From the NCBI GenBank assembly GCA_003164075.1, contig PLRZ01000165.1, forward strand, positions 954 to 6,129: 5,176 nt of DNA. The letters run 5' to 3'. The position numbers and the translations under genes are program-made. Shown in pieces: positions 1 to 5,176 of this stretch (positions are counted from its first letter, which is position 1; the number at the start of each line of letters is the position of its first letter). This stretch comes from Bryobacterales bacterium (GTDB lineage: Bacteria > Acidobacteriota > Terriglobia > Bryobacterales > Bryobacteraceae). The notes beneath the pieces are model-generated. The model saw only the letters and a program-made list of their open reading frames with translations. It was not told where the DNA came from and did not search any database.

Positions 1-404
1 ATCAGCGGAATGCGCGATTGGTCGGCCACGGTGCGATAGTAGAGCACTTGCGCGTCGGCGCGATTCACCAGGTTCTTATAATAATGCGGCGTCCGCACCA
101 TGGCGGCCTTGTAGCCCATTTCCGCCGCGCGATTGGTGAGCGCGACGGTCTCCCGCACGCTCTCCATACCCGTGCCGGCGATCAACAACTTCTCGGGCGC
201 GGCATGCTTGGCCACCATCTCCCAAAGGAGGAACTTCTCTTCGGCGGTCAGGAGCACGCTCTCGCCCGTGGAGCCCATTACGACATAGCCGGAAAGCGAC
301 GTCCGGTTCCACTTCTCCACGTTATGCTGCACCTTGGTAGCGTAGATGTTGCCGTTGTGATCGAACGGAGTTGTAAGGGGCGGAAAGATGCCTTGTAGTT
401 TCAT
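1..404 (-). CDS. Dihydrodipicolinate synthase/HOGA-type aldolase, N-terminal part (runs off window)
   Basis: The gene starts at the ATG at 404-402 and runs off the left edge, leaving about 134 N-terminal residues of a family usually near 300. Visible are the opening strand GIFPPLTTPF (residues 5-14), the substrate carboxylate loop GSTGES (44-49, matching GTTGES of DapA), LLIAGTG (73-79) and TPHYYK (105-110). Members are (beta/alpha)8-barrel class I aldolases that form a Schiff base between a lysine and a 2-oxo acid. That lysine and the second-half active-site residues lie outside the window, so activity cannot be judged. The TPxYY spacing, KAAMVRTP and YRTVADQSRIP resemble 4-hydroxy-2-oxoglutarate aldolase (HOGA1) more than true DapA (TPYYN). 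I therefore do not assign dapA. A GGAGAG ribosome site (424-419) sits a rather long 14 nt before the ATG. The gene diverges from prmA over 23 bp. Family is secure; substrate is inference. Confidence 0.85.
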   Translation of the reverse strand, partial: MKLQGIFPPLTTPFDHNGNIYATKVQHNVEKWNRTSLSGYVVMGSTGESVLLTAEEKFLLWEMVAKHAAPEKLLIAGTGMESVRETVALTNRAAEMGYKAAMVRTPHYYKNLVNRADAQVLYYRTVADQSRIPL

Positions 405-413
405 TGTATTAAT

Positions 414-418
414 AAGGA
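414..418 (+). promoter_or_regulatory. Ribosome binding site of prmA
   Basis: AAGGA lies 9 nt before the ATG at 428, good spacing. It favours this start over the in-frame ATG at 440, which would be 21 nt away. Confidence 0.7.
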
Positions 419-424
419 CTCTCC
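419..424 (-). promoter_or_regulatory. Probable ribosome binding site of the aldolase gene
   Basis: GGAGAG on the minus strand lies 14 nt before the ATG at 404, longer than ideal. It directly abuts the plus-strand site for prmA, so the two divergent genes have back-to-back ribosome sites within the 23-bp gap. No better purine-rich motif lies closer to the ATG. Confidence 0.45.
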
Positions 425-427
425 ACT

Positions 428-1195
428 ATGATAACGAACATGTTCTCCCTCGAAATCGAATGCGACCCGGACGACCGCGAGTTGTTAATCGCCGACTTGT
501 GGGACCACCACTCCGCCGGCATCGTGGAGTTGAGCAGCGCCCGCGTGCGGGCCTTCTTTGAGGACACCGAAGATCGCAGCGAGTTGCTGCTGCTCTTTCC
601 CGGCTCTACCATGCGGACAGAAGAGAATCGCGACTGGGTGCAGTCGGCGCGCGATCTGCTGCAACCCATGGAGGTGGGCGCGCGCTTTTTCCTGGCGCCC
701 CAATGGCGCGACGACCCTACACCGGCCGGCCGATTCCGCATCGTGGTGAATCCGGGGATGGCTTTCGGCACCGGCGTCCATGAGACTACGCGGCTCTGTC
801 TGGAAGCGCTCGAAGAGTTCGTAAAGCCGGGCGCCAGCGTGCTCGATGTCGGCACCGGCTCGGGCATTCTGGCGCAGGCGGCCGCGCTGCTCGGCGCGGG
901 CAAGGTCTATGCCTGCGATACCGACCCGGTTGCGGTGGAGATTGCCAGGAGAGGATTCGTGGGGTCGGTGGATGCCGTGGCGCCGGCGTCGGTCGACTTA
1001 GTGGTGGCGAACATCAACCCCGAGGTCATCGTGCGGATCGCCCAGGATTTGGTTCGGGTACTGCGTCCCGGTGGGGTGCTGTTAGCCACCGGTCTGGAGC
1101 TCTCCGAGGTGGAACAGGTGAAAGCCGCGCTGCCGCCGGCGCGCGAGGTGCGACACAAAGGCAACTGGGCGCTGATAGTTACTTCAACTTATTAA
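428..1195 (+). CDS. prmA: Ribosomal protein L11 methyltransferase (compact form)
   Basis: PrmA is a cytosolic SAM-dependent methyltransferase that trimethylates ribosomal protein L11. The 255-residue product shows the family layout. A small N-terminal alpha/beta domain (about 5-65) resembles the L11-recognition domain. A linker follows with DW (69-70) and the APQWRD block (90-95). The PrmA signature NPGMAFGTGVHETT is at 108-121. The Rossmann-like catalytic domain has motif I LDVGTGSGILA (139-149), an acidic SAM-ribose region at CDTDP (163-167) and motif IV VVANIN (192-197). It is shorter than the usual roughly 290-300 residues, mainly in the N-terminal half and in the segment between ARR (173-175) and the VVANI strand. 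All the core motifs I can check are intact, so it is probably functional. It diverges from the aldolase gene, and its last 17 bp overlap the end of sthA on the other strand. Confidence 0.93.
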   Translation: MITNMFSLEIECDPDDRELLIADLWDHHSAGIVELSSARVRAFFEDTEDRSELLLLFPGSTMRTEENRDWVQSARDLLQPMEVGARFFLAPQWRDDPTPAGRFRIVVNPGMAFGTGVHETTRLCLEALEEFVKPGASVLDVGTGSGILAQAAALLGAGKVYACDTDPVAVEIARRGFVGSVDAVAPASVDLVVANINPEVIVRIAQDLVRVLRPGGVLLATGLELSEVEQVKAALPPAREVRHKGNWALIVTSTY

Positions 1196-2561
1196 GACCG
1201 TTGAAAGCCGCCATCTTATAGCATTCGGCCAGGGTGGGATAGTTGAAGACCGTCTCCGCGAAGTAGTCGAGGGTGCCTTTCAGGATCATCACGGCCTGCC
1301 CGATGTGAACTAACTCGGCGGCTTCCTCGCCGATAATGTGGACGCCCAGAATCTCGCGCGTCTCGCGATGGAAGATGATCTTCAAACGGCCGGTTGTGTC
1401 GCCGCGAATCTGCCCGCGCGCGGTCTCCCGGTAGTAGGCTAACCCGACTTCGTAAGGAACATCTTCATCGGTCAGCTTTTCCTCGGTCTTGCCGGTGAAG
1501 GAAATCTCCGGGATGGTATAGATTCCGTACGGATAACTGGCGGGATTGGGACGGATCTTCAAGCCGAAGGCATGAGCCGCGGCGGTGCGGCCCTGTTCCA
1601 TGGAGACGGAAGCCAGGCTGGGGAAGCCGATCACGTCGCCCGCGGCGTAAATGCCGGGGACCTTGGTGCAGTAGTCGGCGTCCACCGCGATGCGACCGCG
1701 GCTGTCGGCTTCCAGTCCGGCCGCCGCCAGATTCAATTCGTCCACATTGCCCGCGCGGCCCACGGCATACAACAGCGCATCGCCCACAATCCGTTTGTTA
1801 CTTTGCAGGTTGGCCACCACGCCGCCTTCCGGCGTCTCCGCCACGCTGGCCACTTCTTCGTTGAGCCGCATGGTGACGCGATGGTCGCGCAGATGGTAAG
1901 ACAGCGCCTCCACGATTTCGTTGTCGGCGAATTCCAGCAGGCGCGGCCGCTTCTCCACCAGGATTACGCGCACGCCCAGAATCGCAAACATGCAGGCGTA
2001 CTCCACGCCGATGACGCCGCCGCCTACCACGATCAGCGTCCTGGGAATTTCCGCGATCTGCAGAATCTGGTCGCTGTTCAAGATATTGCGGCCATTCACG
2101 GGGACTGTGGATGAGACAGCAGGCTTGGTGCCCGTGGCGACAATAATGACATTGGCTTCGAGATCGGCCTGCCCGCGCGAGTTCTCCACGCGAATCTGTT
2201 TGGGCCCCAGGAAACTGCCCTTACCGGTGATCACCTCCACGCCGTTGCGCGTGAGTTGCGCCTGCATTACGTCCGATTCCGTCTTGATCACCTGGTTGAC
2301 GCGGAACCCGAGGTCCGCCATGGTGATCCTGTCTTTGACACGATAATTGACGCCGTAAATGCCCTGGTATTCGTAGCCGGAGAGATGGAGAACGGCCTCG
2401 CGCATGGTCTTGCTGGGGATGGTGCCGGTGTTGACGCAGACCCCGCCGACAATTTCCCGCTGCTCCACCAGGACCACGCGGCGGCCGCACTTCGCCCCCT
2501 GAATAGCCGCGCGTTGACCCGCGGGGCCGGAGCCGATGACGATCATATCGTAAGTGCGCAT
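1179..2561 (-). CDS. sthA: Soluble pyridine nucleotide transhydrogenase, Sth type (FAD flavoprotein)
   Basis: The 460-residue product matches the family length and belongs to the dihydrolipoamide dehydrogenase-like flavoproteins. Visible parts are the FAD-binding GSGPAG (10-15), VATGTKPA (141-148), a second dinucleotide fold with GGGVIG (180-185), the FAD-binding YAAGDVIGFPSLAS (305-318) and a C-terminal dimerisation domain with GIYTIPEIS (346-354) and FNYPTLAE (439-446). The redox-disulfide site reads CVNTGT (42-47), with threonine in place of the second cysteine. The usual catalytic histidine before the PT of the C-terminal motif is tyrosine 441. Both losses are typical of Sth, which passes hydride between NADPH and NAD+ without a disulfide, so a lipoamide dehydrogenase role is unlikely. 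Glutamate 203 followed by KRPR ends the NAD(P) strand, as I recall for actinobacterial SthA. AAGGAG at 2579-2574 lies 12 nt before the ATG. It is the last gene of the minus-strand series and likely acts in cytosolic NADPH/NADH balance. Confidence 0.9.
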   Translation of the reverse strand: MRTYDMIVIGSGPAGQRAAIQGAKCGRRVVLVEQREIVGGVCVNTGTIPSKTMREAVLHLSGYEYQGIYGVNYRVKDRITMADLGFRVNQVIKTESDVMQAQLTRNGVEVITGKGSFLGPKQIRVENSRGQADLEANVIIVATGTKPAVSSTVPVNGRNILNSDQILQIAEIPRTLIVVGGGVIGVEYACMFAILGVRVILVEKRPRLLEFADNEIVEALSYHLRDHRVTMRLNEEVASVAETPEGGVVANLQSNKRIVGDALLYAVGRAGNVDELNLAAAGLEADSRGRIAVDADYCTKVPGIYAAGDVIGFPSLASVSMEQGRTAAAHAFGLKIRPNPASYPYGIYTIPEISFTGKTEEKLTDEDVPYEVGLAYYRETARGQIRGDTTGRLKIIFHRETREILGVHIIGEEAAELVHIGQAVMILKGTLDYFAETVFNYPTLAECYKMAAFNGLNKLK

Positions 2562-2591
2562 GAGGGCAAGGGGCTCCTTGAAACGTGAAGC

Positions 2592-2616
2592 CGGGGCAGG
2601 CTCGCCACCCGCCCCG
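2592..2616 (-). other. GC-rich stem-loop between sod and sthA
   Basis: In minus-strand RNA, CGGGGC (2616-2611) pairs with GCCCCG (2597-2592). The stem extends through one G-U pair (2610/2598) and two G-C pairs to 9 bp, closing a 7-nt loop (2607-2601). In plus-strand RNA the same position is an A/C mismatch, so the stem favours the transcript of the minus-strand genes. No U-run follows (GCUUCACGUUUC), so it is not a standard intrinsic terminator. It may be a weak attenuator, a 3' end protector for sod mRNA, or nothing. It does not cover the sthA ribosome site. Confidence 0.45.
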
Positions 2617-2628
2617 AAAATCTGAAGC

Positions 2629-3240
2629 TTATTTCGCGGCGTTAAAGCGCGCTTCCACTTCCGCCCAGTCGACTACGCTCCACCAGGCCGCCAGGTAGTC
2701 CGGACGGCGATTCTGGTACTTCAAGTAGTAGGCGTGCTCCCACACGTCCACGCCCATCACCGGATACTTGCCCTCCATGACGGGGCTGTCCTGATTGGCG
2801 GTGGAGATAATATCGAGCTTGCCGCCGGATTTTACCAGCCAAGCCCAACCCGAACCGAAACGCGTGGCGCCGGCGGCATTGACCTTTTCCTTGAATGTAG
2901 CGAAACTGCCGAATGTGCCGACGATGGCCTCAGCCACGTGGCCCACCGGCGTCCCACCCGCGCCCGGACCCATGATGGTCCAGAACATGGAGTGGTTGAT
3001 GTGGCCGCCGCCGTTGTTGCGCACGGCGGTGCGGATATTCTCGGGAACGATGGCGCAGTTATTGGCCAGCAGCTCTTCGATGGTCTTGTCCGCCAGGGCG
3101 GGGGCCGATTCCAAAGCCTTGTTCAGGTTGGTGACGTAAGCGGCGTGGTGCTTGCCGTGATGAATCTCCATGGTCATCTTGTCGATGTGAGGTTCCAGCG
3201 CGTCGGGCGCGTAGGGCAACGGTGGCAGTGTAAATGGCAT
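2629..3240 (-). CDS. Superoxide dismutase, Mn/Fe family, Mn-like
   Basis: The 203-residue product converts superoxide to oxygen and hydrogen peroxide. It has full family length, no signal peptide, and is therefore probably cytosolic. The N-terminal helical hairpin opens with [16 protein letters not shown] (5-20). Metal ligands by comparison with E. coli SodA are His27 (in MEIHHGKHH), His83 (in GHINHSMFW), Asp165 and His169 (in DVWEHAYYL). The gateway residues His31 and Tyr35 are present. The second-sphere glutamine appears to be Gln150 (TANQDSP), with glycine where Fe enzymes carry glutamine near the second ligand. That pattern suggests Mn preference or a cambialistic enzyme, but sequence alone does not settle the metal. 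The start is fixed by AAGGGAG at 3253-3247, six nt upstream. The gene begins 11 bp after gatA and precedes sthA by 67 bp. Confidence 0.95.
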   Translation of the reverse strand: MPFTLPPLPYAPDALEPHIDKMTMEIHHGKHHAAYVTNLNKALESAPALADKTIEELLANNCAIVPENIRTAVRNNGGGHINHSMFWTIMGPGAGGTPVGHVAEAIVGTFGSFATFKEKVNAAGATRFGSGWAWLVKSGGKLDIISTANQDSPVMEGKYPVMGVDVWEHAYYLKYQNRRPDYLAAWWSVVDWAEVEARFNAAK

Positions 3241-3246
3241 ATTAGT

Positions 3247-3253
3247 CTCCCTT
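3247..3253 (-). promoter_or_regulatory. Ribosome binding site of sod overlapping the gatA stop codon
   Basis: AAGGGAG on the minus strand lies 6 nt before the sod ATG. Its first two bases are the last two bases of the gatA TAA (3254-3252). Ribosomes ending gatA would therefore stop on the sod initiation site, which suggests shared mRNA and possible translational coupling. This strong site also decides the sod start. Confidence 0.75.
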
Positions 3254-4688
3254 ATTCTCTCTGAGTTCTTTCAAAGGCATCCGCCAGCCGAAACATCGTG
3301 GTCTCGGCGAAATGCCCGGTCAACAGTTGCATCCCTACCGGCAACCCCCCGGCGGTATTTCCGCACGGTACACTCATGCACGGAATGCCCGCCAAACTGC
3401 CGGTAATCGTATAAATGTCGGAGAGGTACATGGCGATCGGATCGTCCACTTTCTCACCCAGCCGAAAAGCCGGGAAGGGCGAGACCGGCGCTACAATCGC
3501 ATCCACCTCTTGAAACGCGTTCGCAAAATCACGGGCGATGAGCGCCCGCACTTTCTGGGCCTTCAGATAGTACGCATCATAGTATCCCGCACTTAGCACG
3601 TAAGTGCCCAACATGATGCGCCGCTTACACTCGGCGCCGAAACCTTCGCCGCGTGTGTTCCTGTACATATCCGCGAGTGTCTCGCCGTGTCCCGAGCGGA
3701 AAGTGTAGCGCACGCCATCGTATCTTGCCAGATTGGAACTGGCTTCCGCTGTAGCGATAATGTAATAACAGGCAATCGCGTAATCGGTGGCGGGCAGGCT
3801 GATCTCGCGTACTTCGCAGCCCAGCCCTTGGAATACGTCCACGGCCCGGTGAATCAACTCACCGGTTTCACTCGTCAATTCTTTTAGATACTCGCGGGGC
3901 AGTCCAAGCTTCAAGCCTTTTACCTTGCCGTCCAGAAGCGCCGCATAATCCGGCACTGGAGCTTCCGCCGATGTGGCGTCGCAGAAGTCGCGGCCGGCGA
4001 TCACGCGCAGCACCGTGGCGGCATCCTTCACTGAGCGGGCGAACGGGCCGATATGGTCGAGCGAGCTGGCGAAGGCCGTCAGCCCATAGCGCGACACCCG
4101 CCCATACGTGGGTGTGACACCCACCACTCCGCAGAACGACGCCGGCTGACGGATGGACCCGCCGGTATCCGAGCCGAGCGCCACTACTGCCGTGCCCTGC
4201 GCCACCGCGGCCGCCGATCCGCCGCTCGATCCTCCGGGCACGCGATCCGGCGCCACGGGGTTGCGCACCGGTCCGAAAGCCGAATTCTCAGTGGACGATC
4301 CCATGGCGAACTCGTCGCAATTGGTCTTGCCGATGACCAGTCCGCCGGCTTCTTCGATGCGGACGATCGCCGTGGCGTCGTAGGGCGGGATGTAATCGGC
4401 CAGCAGCTTCGATCCACACGTGGTGCGCACGCCTTTCGTCACGATGACGTCTTTGACGGCCACCGGCACGCCGGCCAGCGGACCCGGATCCTCACTGTGG
4501 GCGATCTGCCGGTCCACGCGGTGCGCGGTTTCGAGCGCGCGCTCGGGAGAGAAATGGAGGTAGGCGTTGGTCTGCGCGTTCCCGGCTTCGGCGAAGCGCA
4601 GCGCTTCCGTGGCCAGATCCGTGGCGCTGAAGCGGCGCGCGAGAAGGCCCTCCCTAATGGCGTCAATGGTCAGAGAAGGAATGTCCAT
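3252..4688 (-). CDS. gatA: Asp-tRNA(Asn)/Glu-tRNA(Gln) amidotransferase subunit A
   Basis: GatA is the glutaminase subunit of the GatCAB complex. It releases ammonia from glutamine so that GatB can amidate mischarged Glu-tRNA(Gln) and/or Asp-tRNA(Asn). The product has 478 residues, close to the family norm of about 480-490. The amidase-signature triad is intact: Lys79 (VAVKD), cis-Ser154 (PGGSSGGS, 151-158) and nucleophile Ser178 ([11 protein letters not shown], 173-183). This numbering matches S. aureus GatA. GatA-specific stretches include [17 protein letters not shown] (120-136), [10 protein letters not shown] (206-215), RYDGVRY (323-329) and the C-terminal [10 protein letters not shown]. 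The SLDHIGP block carries His where I recall Gln as usual, a minor change. The start follows the gatC stop by only 3 nt (TGA ACC ATG) with no clear ribosome site of its own, so coupling to gatC translation is likely. sod follows 11 bp downstream. gatB is not in the window. Confidence 0.96.
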   Translation of the reverse strand: MDIPSLTIDAIREGLLARRFSATDLATEALRFAEAGNAQTNAYLHFSPERALETAHRVDRQIAHSEDPGPLAGVPVAVKDVIVTKGVRTTCGSKLLADYIPPYDATAIVRIEEAGGLVIGKTNCDEFAMGSSTENSAFGPVRNPVAPDRVPGGSSGGSAAAVAQGTAVVALGSDTGGSIRQPASFCGVVGVTPTYGRVSRYGLTAFASSLDHIGPFARSVKDAATVLRVIAGRDFCDATSAEAPVPDYAALLDGKVKGLKLGLPREYLKELTSETGELIHRAVDVFQGLGCEVREISLPATDYAIACYYIIATAEASSNLARYDGVRYTFRSGHGETLADMYRNTRGEGFGAECKRRIMLGTYVLSAGYYDAYYLKAQKVRALIARDFANAFQEVDAIVAPVSPFPAFRLGEKVDDPIAMYLSDIYTITGSLAGIPCMSVPCGNTAGGLPVGMQLLTGHFAETTMFRLADAFERTQRE

Positions 4689-4691
4689 GGT

Positions 4692-4991
4692 TCAGCGTTC
4701 GATGATTTGGGGTACTTTGAAATATCCGGCGCCCGGCTGCGGCGCATTGGCCAGGGCGGCCTGGTTGCCGAGCGGCGGCACCGGGACGTCGGCGCGCAGG
4801 GTGGCCGTCTCCCCGGCGTCGAACAGGACTTGCGCCATGGGTTCCACGCCAGTGGTGTCGATCTCTTTAAGCTTGTCCATGTGCTCCAGAATGCCGTTGA
4901 GATCGGCCTGCAGCTTCCCTACTTCTGCGTCTGTCAGTTGCAGGTTGGAGAGGCCGGCAACGTAGCGAACTTCCTTTTCGGTGATTTTCAC
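4692..4991 (-). CDS. gatC: Asp-tRNA(Asn)/Glu-tRNA(Gln) amidotransferase subunit C
   Basis: GatC is the small subunit that wraps round and stabilises the GatA-GatB pair. The 99-residue product has the usual length and plan. A helical N-terminus (EVRYVAGLSNLQLTDAEV, 7-24) leads into a helix with LNGILEHMDKL (31-41). Then come IDTTGVEPM (44-52), LRADVPVPP (65-73) and the C-terminal ANAPQPGAGYFKVPQIIE (81-98), a form of the family's closing APxxxxxxFxVPxVIE motif. Translation starts at a GTG (4991-4989); no in-frame ATG lies near. AAAGG (5003-4999) is 7 nt upstream. The GTG overlaps the TGA of the preceding gene as GTGA, a 4-bp overlap, and gatA begins 3 nt after the gatC stop. Three genes are thus tightly coupled. 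Confidence 0.93.
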   Translation of the reverse strand: MKITEKEVRYVAGLSNLQLTDAEVGKLQADLNGILEHMDKLKEIDTTGVEPMAQVLFDAGETATLRADVPVPPLGNQAALANAPQPGAGYFKVPQIIER

Positions 4992-5176
4992 GCCAGTGCC
5001 TTTTTGCGGGACGCGCGATAGATGCTGCGCATTACCGGGTCGGCGATGGCTGCGGACTCGTCGCTGAATAAGGCGGGCGCCGCCACCGCTGCGCGCTGCG
5101 GTTCGCGCCGCCGCGGGACCACGCGAAACTCGAGATCCTCCACCATGCCTTTGCCCAGAGTTTGCTCCAGATTCCA
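4988..5176 (-). CDS. DUF721/DciA-like protein, C-terminal fragment (runs off window)
   Basis: This open frame enters from the right edge and ends at the TGA at 4990-4988, giving 62 C-terminal residues. The first part, WNLEQTLGKGMVEDLEFRVV, resembles the end of the DUF721 (DciA) domain, where a helix is followed by a G-x-x-V-x-x-[IL]-x-F-R strand. A basic, Ala/Pro-rich tail follows (PRRREPQRA, then AVAAPALF) and ends in RASRKKALA. DciA proteins bind and help load the replicative helicase in bacteria lacking DnaC/DnaI. Whether this one does is inference, since the main domain lies outside the window. The coding status is well supported: the frame stays open to the edge and its stop forms a 4-bp GTGA overlap with gatC. 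A different small protein with a basic tail cannot be excluded. Confidence 0.65.
   Translation of the reverse strand, partial: WNLEQTLGKGMVEDLEFRVVPRRREPQRAAVAAPALFSDESAAIADPVMRSIYRASRKKALA

Noticed and set aside
18..398. Plus-strand open frame opposite the aldolase gene
   Set aside because: The minus strand here encodes a clear aldolase N-terminus with GSTGES and TPHYY motifs; the plus frame has no recognisable features.
371..399. Possible prmA promoter, TTGTAA and TGTAGT with 17-bp spacing
   Set aside because: Each box matches the sigma-70 consensus at only 4 of 6 positions, which is too weak to call, though the position would suit the prmA start.
407..414. TATTAATA palindrome as a -10 box
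   Set aside because: A start point from it would fall within or past the ribosome sites of either gene, so it does not fit leadered transcripts; left only as part of the divergent-gap observation.
1572..2114. Plus-strand open frame of 180 codons inside sthA
   Set aside because: It is antisense to conserved Sth motifs and its His/Ala-rich composition fits a shadow of the real frame.
2592..2616. Rho-independent terminator after sod
   Set aside because: The stem is good but no U-run follows it on the minus strand, so it is listed only as a stem-loop.
2734..3264. Plus-strand open frame opposite sod
   Set aside because: It is the complement of a complete superoxide dismutase with all metal ligands, so it is a shadow.
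4053..5021. Long plus-strand open frame (322 codons) opposite gatA, gatC and the gene before them
   Set aside because: It lies antisense to clearly conserved genes, is rich in Arg, Gly and His as expected from a GC-rich shadow frame, shows no family motif and has no good ribosome site.

Overview
This 5.2 kb window is ordinary chromosomal DNA, GC-rich (roughly 60% by eye), almost fully coding and free of mobile elements, repeats, CRISPR or RNA genes that I can see. The gene content (an L11 methyltransferase, a GatCA amidotransferase, a DUF721/DciA-like protein upstream of gatC, an Sth-type transhydrogenase and a Mn/Fe superoxide dismutase) points to an aerobic, GC-rich bacterium that uses the indirect route to Gln-tRNA and/or Asn-tRNA. 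The style of the proteins suggests Acidobacteriota, perhaps the Solibacter/Bryobacter group. That placement is an impression from memory of related proteins, not a search result.

Layout. At the left edge (1-404, minus) lies the N-terminal part of a DapA-superfamily aldolase, closest in look to 4-hydroxy-2-oxoglutarate aldolase. It diverges from prmA (428-1195, plus) across only 23 bp, in which back-to-back ribosome binding sites lie on opposite strands. prmA runs tail-to-tail into the transhydrogenase gene sthA, and the two coding regions overlap by 17 bp. From there to the right edge everything is on the minus strand in one tight head-to-tail series. In transcription order it is a DUF721/DciA-like C-terminus (5176-4988), gatC (4991-4692, 4-bp overlap), gatA (4688-3252, 3-bp gap), sod (3240-2629, 11-bp gap) and sthA (2561-1179, 67-bp gap holding a GC-rich stem-loop).

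How the genes fit together. gatC and gatA encode two of the three subunits of the tRNA-dependent amidotransferase; gatB is not in the window. The sod and sthA genes downstream form a plausible redox pair: superoxide disposal and NADPH/NADH balancing. Their tight linkage behind gatCA suggests shared transcription with housekeeping translation genes. I found no evidence of a novel system. The items worth a second look are the gene arrangement (sod tied to gatA, the promoter-less divergent gap, the convergent overlap) and a few family-assignment details.
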